Source: Streptomyces sp. NBC_00271
GTDB taxonomy: Bacteria; Actinomycetota; Actinomycetes; Streptomycetales; Streptomycetaceae
Reading direction: 5' to 3'
DNA length: 64,000 bases
Assembly (NCBI RefSeq): GCF_036178845.1
Contig: NZ_CP108070.1
Coordinates: 2,852,001 to 2,916,000 of the forward strand
The notes under the pieces are model-generated. The model saw only the letters and a program-made list of their open reading frames with translations, did no database searches and was not told the DNA's origin. The translations under genes were made by a program, and so were the position numbers. Shown in pieces: positions 42,588 through 53,541 of this stretch; position 1 is the first letter of the stretch, and the number at the start of each line of letters is the position of its first letter.

Positions 42588-43493
42588 CTACCACTGCGGT
42601 GGGCTCGCGAGGGAGCGGGCCAGGACCTCGTCCAGGACGCGGGCCGTGGACGGGACGTCGAGCTGGGAGTTGTCGATGATGGGGAGCCCGGAGCCGTACC
42701 AGCCCGCCATCCGGCCGTGGATACGGGCGACTTCCTCGTCGGTCAGGCGGCGGTTTCCGGAGCGCTCGGCGTTGCGCTCCAGGACTATCTCCAGGCCCGG
42801 CAACAACACCACGGGCAGCAACCCCGGCCCGACGTGTCGCTTCCAGCCGCCGAGGCCGACGACCGGGCGGTCCGGGAAGACCGCGTCGTCGAGGATGCAG
42901 GAGATGCCGTTCGCCAGGAAGTTCCGCGCGGCGAAGCCGCAGGTGCGGCGGGCCAGGCGGTACTGCGCCTCCGAATGGTCGTTCCACCCCGACTGCGGAT
43001 CGGCGAAGCCCGAGCGCACCCATTCCCGTACGTCGTCGAGGCTGATGTGGGCGGTCGGCACCCGGCGGTGGTCCGCCCAGTACTTGGCGACGCTCGTCTT
43101 GCCCGCGCCCGCGGGCCCGATGAGCAGCACGGCGAGGGTGGTCGCCGCGGGGTCGGGGGCGCCGGGGGCGCTGGGCATGGCGACCGGGCCGCCCGGGGGC
43201 AGCTGCACATGGCCCGTCGTGTCGGGGATCGGCGCCGCGGGGGCGTGCTGCGGGGGCGCGGGATGCGGCAGGTGCGAGGGCGGCGCCGGATGTCCCGGCG
43301 GCGGACCGGTGAAGCCGGGGGCGGGTGGGCTCGTGGGCGCCGGACCGGGGGGTCCGCCCGGGTGTCCCGGGTGCTGTGCGGCCGGCGACCAGCCGGCGGC
43401 GGGTCCTTGCCCCGGCTGGTGGGGCGGCGGCAGCGGAGCCCCCACTGCGTGCTGCATCCGGTGCCACTCCGTCTCGTGAATCTTTTCGCCCAT
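42588..43493 (-). CDS. P-loop kinase-like protein with Pro-rich N-terminal tail
   Basis: A 301-residue protein. Residues 1-115 are a disordered proline/glycine/histidine/alanine tail (PPPHQPGQGPAAG, then GPPPGHPAPPSHLPHPAPP). The rest is a small P-loop domain: LLIGPAGAGKTSVAKYWA (Walker A), ISLDDVREWVRSGF, FLANGISCILDDAVFPDRP (Walker B-like) and a lid RNAERSGNRRLTDEEVARI. This resembles AAA_33/chloramphenicol-phosphotransferase-type kinases that phosphorylate small molecules or nucleic acid ends. The substrate is unknown. It sits next to the aro genes but is separated from them by a terminator. Confidence 0.75.
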   Translation of the reverse strand: MGEKIHETEWHRMQHAVGAPLPPPHQPGQGPAAGWSPAAQHPGHPGGPPGPAPTSPPAPGFTGPPPGHPAPPSHLPHPAPPQHAPAAPIPDTTGHVQLPPGGPVAMPSAPGAPDPAATTLAVLLIGPAGAGKTSVAKYWADHRRVPTAHISLDDVREWVRSGFADPQSGWNDHSEAQYRLARRTCGFAARNFLANGISCILDDAVFPDRPVVGLGGWKRHVGPGLLPVVLLPGLEIVLERNAERSGNRRLTDEEVARIHGRMAGWYGSGLPIIDNSQLDVPSTARVLDEVLARSLASPPQW

Positions 43494-43558
43494 TCGCTCG
43501 CGGCAGGCGATTGACGCCGGCGAGCGGAGCCTCCCGCTCGCCCGCTACCGAACGGTAC

Positions 43559-43594
43559 CTTCCCCGGCCGTCGTTGTGTGAACGGCCGGGGAAG
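43559..43594 (-). terminator. aro operon terminator
   Basis: CTTCCCCGGCCGT and its exact complement form a 13-base stem with a ten-base loop, ~55 bases after the aroB stop, ahead of the P-loop gene on the same strand. Confidence 0.8.
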
Positions 43595-43650
43595 CTGGGG
43601 AGTGCCCGTGAACGGAGGGCAAACAGGGCCAAGTAGGGGCCCGTTGGGAG

Positions 43651-46438
<2,788 letters not shown>

Positions 46439-46616
46439 CGGTGCTCCTCATGCTCGCGCCCTGGTACTGCTGCTGCGTACACGCGTCCTCGTGTACGGCG
46501 ACGGCGCGACCGGGTGCGCGGCCCGGGCCCGCCACCTCCGATCCTCCCACGTCCGGGCGCGGTGCCCCGCCGCAGGTCCATCAGGCGGGACGGCGCCCGG
46601 CTCGCCGCGGCGGTGC

Positions 46617-47456
46617 TCAGCGGCTCGCGAGGGCCTGCTCGCCCGCCTTCCGCATGGCGTCGAGGGGCGCGGGGGCGCGCCCGGTCATCTGCTCGACCTG
46701 GAGCACCGCCTGGTGCACGAGCAGGTCGAGTCCGCTGACCACGGCGCCGCCGTAGCCGGACCAGCGGGCCGCGAGGTCGGTGGGCCACGGGTCGTACAGC
46801 ACGTCGAAGAGCGTCGCGGGCCGTTCCGGGACCGCGGCGGACAGGGCGTCCGTCGTACCCGCAGGGGTGGTGGCGATCACGAGCGGGGCGCGCAGGGCCT
46901 GCGCGGCGTGCGCCCAGTCCTCCGTACGGACCTCCACGTCGAGCCGCTCGCCCCACTGCCGCATCTCGGCGGCCCGCTCCGTGCTGCGGACGTAGGCGAC
47001 GACCTCGCCGGTGCAGATCCGGGCGAGCGCGGCCAGCGCGGAGGAGGCGGTGGCGCCCGCGCCGAGGATCGCGGCGGAGTCCACCTGCTCGATCCCGCGC
47101 TCGCGCAGCGCGGCGACCATCCCGGGGATGTCGGTGTTGTCGCCGACGCGACGGCCGTCCTCGGTGAACACGACCGTGTTGACGGCCTCGACCGAGGCCG
47201 CCGTCTCACTGACCTCGTCGAGCAGCGGGATGACGGCCCGCTTGAGCGGCATGGTCAGCGACAGACCCGCCCACTCGGGACCGAGGTCCCCGAAGAAGCC
47301 CGGCAGCGCCTCCTCGTCGATCTCGAAACGGTCGTAGGACCAGTCGCCGAGTCCCAGCTCCCGGTACGCGGTGCGGTGCAGCACCGGGGAGAGGGAATGG
47401 GCGATCGGGGAGCCGAGTACCGCGGCCCTTCGGGCGTCAGTTGCCCGAGCTCTCAT
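46617..47456 (-). CDS. aroE: Shikimate dehydrogenase
   Basis: About 279 residues. The shikimate-binding N-terminal part is AAVLGSPIAHSLSPVLHRTA, with the catalytic lysine in LSLTMPLKRA and aspartate in VGDNTDIPGM. The NADP domain shows AILGAGATASSALAAL. The ATG at 47456 overlaps the end of mltG by 20 bases, and no better start lies downstream before the first strand; a TTG/GTG slightly inside mltG is possible. The mltG-aroE linkage is usual in streptomycetes. Confidence 0.92.
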   Translation of the reverse strand: MRARATDARRAAVLGSPIAHSLSPVLHRTAYRELGLGDWSYDRFEIDEEALPGFFGDLGPEWAGLSLTMPLKRAVIPLLDEVSETAASVEAVNTVVFTEDGRRVGDNTDIPGMVAALRERGIEQVDSAAILGAGATASSALAALARICTGEVVAYVRSTERAAEMRQWGERLDVEVRTEDWAHAAQALRAPLVIATTPAGTTDALSAAVPERPATLFDVLYDPWPTDLAARWSGYGGAVVSGLDLLVHQAVLQVEQMTGRAPAPLDAMRKAGEQALASR

Positions 47457-49233
47457 TGAACTTGTCCTTGAGCTTCTGGAATTCCGCATAGGTCTTGGCG
47501 AATTCGGTGTTGCTCTGGCCGTCGGTCGCCACGAAATAGACCCAGCCGTCGCTGGTCGGGTTCAACGTCGCCTTCAGCGCGTCGTCACCGGGGTTGCCGA
47601 TCGGTCCGGGCGGCAGACCCTTCCGCGTATAGGTGTTGTACGGGTCCTTGTTGCTGTTGATCTCGGACTCGCTGATGTGGATGTTGCTCTGGCCCTTCAG
47701 GTAATTGAAGGTCGAGTCGAACTGGAGCAGCCTGTTGGTTTCCGTGTTCGTGGTCTTGAGACGGTTGTAGACCACCTCGGCCATCTTGCGGAAGTCGTCG
47801 TGCGTCTTGCCCTCGGCCTGGACGAGGCTCGCGACCGTGACGACCTGGAGCGGGTTCTGCAGGTTCAGTTCCTTGGCCTTGGCCGTGAGGTTGTACGCCG
47901 CGTACCTCTCCTTGGCCTGCGTCACCATCTGCTTCAGGATCGCCTCGGGCTTCATGCCCTTGGCGGCGGGATAGGTCGCCGGATAGAGGAATCCTTCCAG
48001 CGGATCCTTTATGTCCTTGCTGTCGTTCGCCCAGCTGGGAAGTCCGAAAGTCTTGTATTCCTTCTGGGCGATCTTCCCGGTGGTGCCGTCCGCGAGATCG
48101 AGCTTCTTGTCGATCGCCTGATAGACAACGACATTGCGCTGCCCAGGGGCGACGATCACGTTGTTCTGGCTCCTGGGATCGAGCATCAGCTTGACCGCAC
48201 TGGCGGCCGACATGCCCTTCCTCAGCACATAAGCGCCCGCCTGGATGCTGTTCCCGTTGGGGTTGTTCTGCTGCGCGGACACGAAGGCGTCGATGCTCTT
48301 GACGACGCCGTTCTCCTTCAGCACCCGGGCGATCGCGAGGCCACCCGCGCCCTTGGGGATCTCGACCGTGACCTTGCCACTGCCTTCGCCCGCGAAGTCC
48401 GGAGCCGGGCCGAAACGATTTTGGTAGAACTGATACCCGAAATATCCGACACCGGCGATACCGCCGCCGAACACCATCACCACGAGCAGGCAGGCGCAGC
48501 CACTGCGGCGCTTCTTGCCTTTGTCACCTTTGCCACCGCGGCCTTTCCGGTCGCCGCGGCCGGCCTTCGGATCGTCGTCGTCGAGGTCGTCATCGTCGTC
48601 ACCGCCCGCGAAGAAGGCATGTTCGCCCTGGTCGGGTCCCGGATCCCAGTCGATCTCCGGTTCGGGCTCGGCGCGGCGACGGGCGGGCGGCTCCGGCGGC
48701 GGATACGCGTCGGGAGTGCCGTAGAAGTCGGGCTGCTCACCGGTGTACCCGGCGGCCTGGTTCCCGTACGGATCGTTCGGGTCGGCGGCGTAGGTGACCT
48801 GGTGCTGCGTCCCGTTGTCCCAGCCGCCATCGTGGTACTGCTGCTGGTCCTGACCGTTGTACTGCTGCTGACCCTGATCGACGTACTGCTGCTGCTCCTG
48901 GCCGGGGTACTGCTGCGGGTACTGCTGCTGCCCCTGACCGTGGAAGTGCTGCCGGCCCTGGTCGTGATACTGCTGCCCGCCCTGGCCCTCGTACTGCTGC
49001 TGGTTCTGGGCGCCGTACTGCTGCTCCTGGCCGTAGCCGCCCTGCTGGTCGGGGCTCCACTCGCCGTACTGGGACTGCTGGTGCTGCTGCTGCGGCTGCT
49101 GCGGGTAGTGCTGCGGCTGGCCGCCGTAGGGGGACTGGCCGTCGGCGGCCTGTCCTCCCCATCCGCCGTCCCCGTACAACGGGTCCTCCGGATTCCACGG
49201 TTCGGAGCCTGCGCCCCGGCCATACTCAGTCAT
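47437..49233 (-). CDS. mltG: Endolytic murein transglycosylase MltG with Q/Y-rich cytoplasmic tail
   Basis: A 598-residue inner-membrane lytic transglycosylase that cuts nascent glycan chains. Residues 1-145 are a low-complexity Gln/Tyr/Gly region with repeated GQQQY and DQQQY units. An acidic and then basic linker follows (GGDDDDDLDDDDPKAGRG, KGRGGKGDKGKKRRSG), and one transmembrane helix spans about 247-267. The extracellular LysM-like and YceG domains end in VASLVQAEGKTHDDFRKMAE (catalytic glutamate), NRLLQFDSTFNYLKG and NTYTRKGLPPGPIGNPGDDA. The C-terminal catalytic part is complete. The tail is far longer than in enterobacterial MltG and may recruit partners at growth sites. Confidence 0.95.
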   Translation of the reverse strand: MTEYGRGAGSEPWNPEDPLYGDGGWGGQAADGQSPYGGQPQHYPQQPQQQHQQSQYGEWSPDQQGGYGQEQQYGAQNQQQYEGQGGQQYHDQGRQHFHGQGQQQYPQQYPGQEQQQYVDQGQQQYNGQDQQQYHDGGWDNGTQHQVTYAADPNDPYGNQAAGYTGEQPDFYGTPDAYPPPEPPARRRAEPEPEIDWDPGPDQGEHAFFAGGDDDDDLDDDDPKAGRGDRKGRGGKGDKGKKRRSGCACLLVVMVFGGGIAGVGYFGYQFYQNRFGPAPDFAGEGSGKVTVEIPKGAGGLAIARVLKENGVVKSIDAFVSAQQNNPNGNSIQAGAYVLRKGMSAASAVKLMLDPRSQNNVIVAPGQRNVVVYQAIDKKLDLADGTTGKIAQKEYKTFGLPSWANDSKDIKDPLEGFLYPATYPAAKGMKPEAILKQMVTQAKERYAAYNLTAKAKELNLQNPLQVVTVASLVQAEGKTHDDFRKMAEVVYNRLKTTNTETNRLLQFDSTFNYLKGQSNIHISESEINSNKDPYNTYTRKGLPPGPIGNPGDDALKATLNPTSDGWVYFVATDGQSNTEFAKTYAEFQKLKDKFNESSGN

Positions 49234-49355
49234 CGATCCCCTAGAGCCGCGAGGCGGTGGCTGCTGTCGCTGGTGGCTCGGCTCCCGTCCGCCTCTTCGC
49301 TGTGCGGTGGCTGTTCGAACACCACCACATCGCGCGGAACGTTACCGTATCGCGA

Positions 49356-49862
49356 TCAGATGACCACTTCGACGCCCTCGCCCGGTGCGTTGCCAGACGC
49401 CCGTTCGGACTCGAGAGCCTGCTGCAGGATGATGACGGCGGCCGCCTGATCGATGACGGACCTGCCCTTTTTGGACTTCACGCCCGACGCGCGTAGCCCC
49501 TGACTGGCCGTCACTGTGGTCATCCTCTCGTCGAGGAGCCGGACGCCGACGGGCGCGATCGCCCGGGCCAGCTCCTGGGCGAAGGCGCGCACCTTCACGG
49601 CGGCGGGGCCCTCGCCCCCCTTGAGGGAGCGAGGGAGCCCGACGACGACCTCGATCGGCTCGTATTCCTCGACGAGTTGCTTCAACCGGCGCTGAGCGGC
49701 CGGGACATCGCGCCCCGGCACGGTCTCGACCGGAGTCGCGAGGATCCCGTCGGGGTCGCACGAGGCGACCCCGATCCGGGCGTCCCCGACGTCGATCGCG
49801 AGCCGACGGCCGCGGCGCATGCCCCGGCCGTCCTCGCTCCCCTGCTGATCGTCCGTGCTCAC
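49356..49862 (-). CDS. ruvX: Putative Holliday junction resolvase/pre-16S rRNA nuclease
   Basis: A 168-residue YqgF/RuvX RNase H-fold protein. Motifs are [51 protein letters not shown] and [19 protein letters not shown], including the conserved acidic residues. Family members process the 16S rRNA 5' end and have been linked to recombination. ATG 49862 overlaps the alaS stop by four bases; a start at the internal [10 protein letters not shown] is also possible. It is part of the alaS-ruvX-mltG-aroE group. Confidence 0.94.
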   Translation of the reverse strand: MSTDDQQGSEDGRGMRRGRRLAIDVGDARIGVASCDPDGILATPVETVPGRDVPAAQRRLKQLVEEYEPIEVVVGLPRSLKGGEGPAAVKVRAFAQELARAIAPVGVRLLDERMTTVTASQGLRASGVKSKKGRSVIDQAAAVIILQQALESERASGNAPGEGVEVVI

Positions 49863-52531
49863 TTGGCCGTCTCGGCGACGAGCCGCTCGACCGCGTCGGC
49901 GGCCTCGCCGATGGCGGCCGGGTTCTGGCCGCCGCCCTGGGCGACGTCCGGCTTGCCGCCACCGCCGCCGCCGAGGGTCTTGGCGGCCGTACGGACCAGG
50001 TCACCGGCCTTGAGGCCACGCTCGCGGGCGGCCTCGTTGGTGGCGATGACCGTGAGCGGCTTGCCGCCCGCGGTGGTGAACAGGGCCACCACGGCGGCCC
50101 GTCCGCCCTGGATGCGGCCGCGCACGTCGAGGACCAGCTTGCGCAGGTCGTCGGCGCTCGTGCCGTCCGGGACCTGGCCGGTGACCAGAGCCACGCCGCG
50201 AACGTCCTTGGCGGACTCCACGAGACCGGCGGCGGCCTGCAGGACCTTCTCCGCGCGGAACTTCTCGATCTCCTTCTCGGCGTCCTTCAGCTTGCCGAGC
50301 ATGGCGGAGACCTTCTCCGGAAGCTCCTCGGGACGGCCCTTGATCAGCTCCTGGAGCTGGGCGACGACCGTGTGCTCGCGGGCGAGGAAGTTGTAGGCAT
50401 CGACGCCCACCAGGGCCTCGATACGCCGTACGCCGGAGCCGATCGAGGACTCGCCGAGCAGCTTGACCAGGCCGAGCTGGGAGGTGTTGTGCACATGCGT
50501 GCCGCCGCACAGCTCCTTGGAGAAGTCGCCGATGGTCACGACGCGGACGCGCTCGCCGTACTTCTCGCCGAACTCGGCGATGGCGCCCTGCTTCTTGGCC
50601 TCGTCGAGGCTCAGGATCTCGGCGTGCACGTCCAGGTCACGGGCGAGCACCTCGTTGATCTTCTGCTCGACGTCGGTCATGACGGTCGTCGGAACGGCCG
50701 AGGGGGAACCGAAGTCGAAGCGGAAGCGGCCGGGCTGGTTCTCGGAGCCGGCCTGGGCGGCCGTCGGGCCGAGGGCGTCGCGCAGCGCCTGGTGGGTGAG
50801 GTGCGTGGCCGAGTGGGCGCGGGCGATGGCCGTCCGGCGACGGGAGTCGATGGTGGCCTGGGCCTGGGCACCGACGGTGACCTCGCCGACCTGGACGACG
50901 CCCTTGTGGACGTACACACCCGGGACGGGCTTCTGGCAGTCGCGGATCTCGATGACGGCACCGGTGTCGACCTTGATGCGGCCGGTGTCACCGATCTGGC
51001 CGCCGCCCTCGGCGTAGAACGGAGTGCGGTCGAGGACGATCTCGACCTCGTCGCCCTCGGTGGCGGCGGGCGAGGAGACACCGTCGACCAGGATGCCCAC
51101 GATGCGCGACTCGCCGTCGGTCCGGTCGTAGCCGATGAACTCGGTCTCACCCGCGGCGTCGGCGATCTGACGGTAGGCGCCGAGGTCGGCGTGGCCCGTC
51201 TTCTTGGCCTGGGCGTCGGCCTTGGCCTTGTCCCGCTGCTCCTTCATCAGACGCCGGAAGCCGTCCTCGTCCACCGAAAGGCCCTGCTCGGCGGCCATTT
51301 CGAGGGTGAGGTCGATCGGGAAGCCCCAGGTGTCGTGGAGCAGGAAGGCCTTGTCGCCGGCGAGCACCGTGCCGCCGGACTCCTTGGTGTCGGAGATGGC
51401 CGTGTCGAGGATGTTCGTGCCGGCCTTCAGCGTCTTGAGGAAGGCGGCCTCCTCGGCGAGGGCCACGGTCTCGATGCGCTGCCGGTCGGTGACGAGCTCC
51501 GGGTACTGCTGGCCCATCATCTCGATCACGACGTCGATGAGGTCCTTGACGACCGGACCGGTGGCGCCGAGCAGCCGCATGTTGCGGATGGCGCGGCGCA
51601 TGATCCGGCGCAGCACGTAGCCGCGGCCCTCGTTGCCGGGGCTCACGCCGTCGCCGATGAGCATCACGGAGGTGCGCATGTGGTCGGTGACCACGCGCAG
51701 CGAGACGTCGGAGTCGTGGGCGGCGCCGTACTCGACGCCCGTCAGCTCGGTGGCCTTTTTGATGACGGCCATGGAGGTGTCGATCTCGTACATGTTCTGC
51801 ACGCCCTGCAGAATCATGGCGAGGCGTTCCATGCCGAGGCCGGTGTCGATGTTCTTGCTGGGCAGCTCGCCGAGGATCTCGAAGTCCTCCTTCGAAGTGC
51901 CCTCACCGCGCTCGTACTGCATGAAGACCAGGTTCCAGATCTCCACGTACCGCTCGTCGTTGACGGCCGGGCCGCCCTCGACGCCGAACTCGGGGCCGCG
52001 GTCGTAGTTGATCTCGGAACACGGGCCGCAGGGACCCGGGACGCCCATGGACCAGTAGTTGTCCTTCTTGCCCAGGCGCTGGATGCGCTCGGCCGGGACA
52101 CCGATCTTGTCGCGCCAGATGGACTCGGCCTCGTCGTCGTCGAGGTAGACCGTGATCCACAGGCGCTCGGGGTCGAGTCCGTAACCACCCTTGTCCTGGG
52201 GCGAGGTGAGCAGCTCCCAGGCGTAGGTGATCGCGCCTTCCTTGAAGTAGTCGCCGAAGGAGAAGTTGCCGCACATCTGGAAGAACGTGCCGTGCCGGGT
52301 GGTCTTGCCGACCTCTTCGATGTCGGGCGTACGCACGCACTTCTGCACGCTGGTGGCGCGCGACCACGGCGGCTTGACCTCACCGAGGAAGTACGGCTTG
52401 AAGGGCACCATGCCCGCGGGGACCAGGAGCAGAGTCGGGTCGTCCGCGATGAGCGACGCCGAGGGAACGACAGTGTGACCGCGCTCCTCGTAGAAGCTCA
52501 ACCAGCGGCGGCGAATCTCGGCCGACTCCAT
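49859..52531 (-). CDS. alaS: Alanyl-tRNA synthetase
   Basis: An 890-residue class II synthetase. The catalytic core begins [20 protein letters not shown], with [20 protein letters not shown] and GPCGPCSEI. The editing domain carries zinc motifs [16 protein letters not shown] (HxxxH) and [16 protein letters not shown] (CxxxH). A glycine-rich C-Ala/DHHA1 part ends the protein ([19 protein letters not shown]). Length and motifs are complete. It overlaps the upstream DUF6167 gene by one base and ruvX by four. Confidence 0.97.
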   Translation of the reverse strand: MESAEIRRRWLSFYEERGHTVVPSASLIADDPTLLLVPAGMVPFKPYFLGEVKPPWSRATSVQKCVRTPDIEEVGKTTRHGTFFQMCGNFSFGDYFKEGAITYAWELLTSPQDKGGYGLDPERLWITVYLDDDEAESIWRDKIGVPAERIQRLGKKDNYWSMGVPGPCGPCSEINYDRGPEFGVEGGPAVNDERYVEIWNLVFMQYERGEGTSKEDFEILGELPSKNIDTGLGMERLAMILQGVQNMYEIDTSMAVIKKATELTGVEYGAAHDSDVSLRVVTDHMRTSVMLIGDGVSPGNEGRGYVLRRIMRRAIRNMRLLGATGPVVKDLIDVVIEMMGQQYPELVTDRQRIETVALAEEAAFLKTLKAGTNILDTAISDTKESGGTVLAGDKAFLLHDTWGFPIDLTLEMAAEQGLSVDEDGFRRLMKEQRDKAKADAQAKKTGHADLGAYRQIADAAGETEFIGYDRTDGESRIVGILVDGVSSPAATEGDEVEIVLDRTPFYAEGGGQIGDTGRIKVDTGAVIEIRDCQKPVPGVYVHKGVVQVGEVTVGAQAQATIDSRRRTAIARAHSATHLTHQALRDALGPTAAQAGSENQPGRFRFDFGSPSAVPTTVMTDVEQKINEVLARDLDVHAEILSLDEAKKQGAIAEFGEKYGERVRVVTIGDFSKELCGGTHVHNTSQLGLVKLLGESSIGSGVRRIEALVGVDAYNFLAREHTVVAQLQELIKGRPEELPEKVSAMLGKLKDAEKEIEKFRAEKVLQAAAGLVESAKDVRGVALVTGQVPDGTSADDLRKLVLDVRGRIQGGRAAVVALFTTAGGKPLTVIATNEAARERGLKAGDLVRTAAKTLGGGGGGKPDVAQGGGQNPAAIGEAADAVERLVAETAK

Positions 52532-52875
52532 CAGTGGTCCTCATTCCGGTTGTACGAGTACGTCGACCTCTCGACGTACGTCGGGTTCTTGCTGTGTTTC
52601 GGAGTGTTCTCGATCGCGGCGACACGCCGGGGCGCGGGCAGTTCGGGGTGGCGATCGAGCCCGAGCGCCTCGTCGAGTTCGGCCTCCCGCTCGGCCATGC
52701 CGTCGCGGACGTCGAGCGCGAAGTCCTTGAGCCGGTGCCCGGCCTCGATCGCCTTGTTCGCGGCCTGGGCCGCGAGGCTCTCGGGCGTCAGCTGCTTGAG
52801 CTTGCGGTTGACCTTGGTGGTGGCCCACACACCCGCGGCTGCGCCGGCGGTGAACCAGAACGTACGACGGAACAT
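52531..52875 (-). CDS. DUF6167-type small membrane-associated protein
   Basis: A 114-residue protein with a single N-terminal hydrophobic stretch ([20 protein letters not shown]) followed by a helical, charged domain ([40 protein letters not shown]). It is conserved upstream of alaS in streptomycetes and has no assigned function as far as I know. It shares one base with alaS (TGATG) and is seven bases from the DUF948 gene, so the three form one unit. Confidence 0.8.
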   Translation of the reverse strand: MFRRTFWFTAGAAAGVWATTKVNRKLKQLTPESLAAQAANKAIEAGHRLKDFALDVRDGMAEREAELDEALGLDRHPELPAPRRVAAIENTPKHSKNPTYVERSTYSYNRNEDH

Positions 52876-52882
52876 CGCTGCG

Positions 52883-53317
52883 TCAGTCCTTCTTCCGCTT
52901 TCCCCGTCGCGCGGACGGGACGGTGCGGCCCACGATCACGGTACGACGGGAGGCCTTGGGGGGCACATTGTCCTTGCGGCCGCCGATGGCCCGGCGGACG
53001 CCGTAGCCGAACGCCGCGACCTTCACGAGCGGGCCACCGAAGGTGGACGCGACGGTCGTGGAGAGTGCCGACGCGTTCGAGGTGACCTCCTGGACGTCCG
53101 ACGCGATGGCGTCGACCCGGTCGATCTGGGTCTGCGCGGAACGCACCGCCGCGGAGGCGTCGGCCAGCAGCGGGACGGCCTGGTCGGTCACGTCCGCCAC
53201 GAGCTTGGTGGTCGCCCTGAGCGTCTGGGCCAGCCTCGCCAGTGCGACGGCGAGGAAGGAGACCAGGATCGCCCAGAAGACGGCCACCAGGATCCCGGCC
53301 ACCTCTCCACCGGACAC
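52883..53317 (-). CDS. DUF948-family membrane protein
   Basis: A 144-residue protein with an N-terminal transmembrane helix (AGILVAVFWAILVSFLAVAL). A long helical region with coiled-coil character (LRATTKLVADVTDQAVPLLA, IDRVDAIASDVQEVTSNASA) follows, then a basic tail (RRTVIVGRTVPSARRGKRKKD). This is the DUF948 layout, known in Gram-positive general-stress proteins but functionally undefined here. GTG 53317 is the likely start; the longer open frame runs through an upstream repeat region with no homology. It leads the unit with DUF6167 and alaS. Confidence 0.82.
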   Translation of the reverse strand: MSGGEVAGILVAVFWAILVSFLAVALARLAQTLRATTKLVADVTDQAVPLLADASAAVRSAQTQIDRVDAIASDVQEVTSNASALSTTVASTFGGPLVKVAAFGYGVRRAIGGRKDNVPPKASRRTVIVGRTVPSARRGKRKKD

Positions 53318-53360
53318 TGTGCGCACCCGCTCCCTAGTACGTGCCTGCCAGTACATGTCC

Positions 53361-53416
53361 GGACACCGTGTCCGATACATGCCTGGACATCGCGTCTGAA
53401 CATCGTGTCTGAACAT
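53361..53416. repeat. Imperfect repeats upstream of the DUF948-alaS unit
   Basis: Three related units follow each other: GGACACCGTGTCCGATACAT (53361), GGACATCGCGTCTGAACAT (53385) and GAACATCGTGTCTGAACAT (53398). The first contains the palindrome GGACACCGTGTCC. They lie ~45-100 bases upstream of the DUF948 start, in the divergent promoter region, and could be a cluster of regulator sites. Confidence 0.5.
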
Positions 53417-53541
53417 CAAAAAGTCGTCCCCCGAGCCTATCGCGCCGGGGCCGCCGCTCCGTACCGCATTACCGGCTGCCGGGCCGGACTTGCGCGAAGC
53501 GACTGTACGGACCGCATACGGGTCAGTACGCTCCGTGTCCC

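Noticed and set aside
42201..43514. A 437-codon plus-strand open frame opposite the P-loop gene
   Set aside because: It is the complement of a clear P-loop protein gene and has Arg/Gly/Pro-rich content without motifs, as expected of a shadow frame in high-GC DNA.
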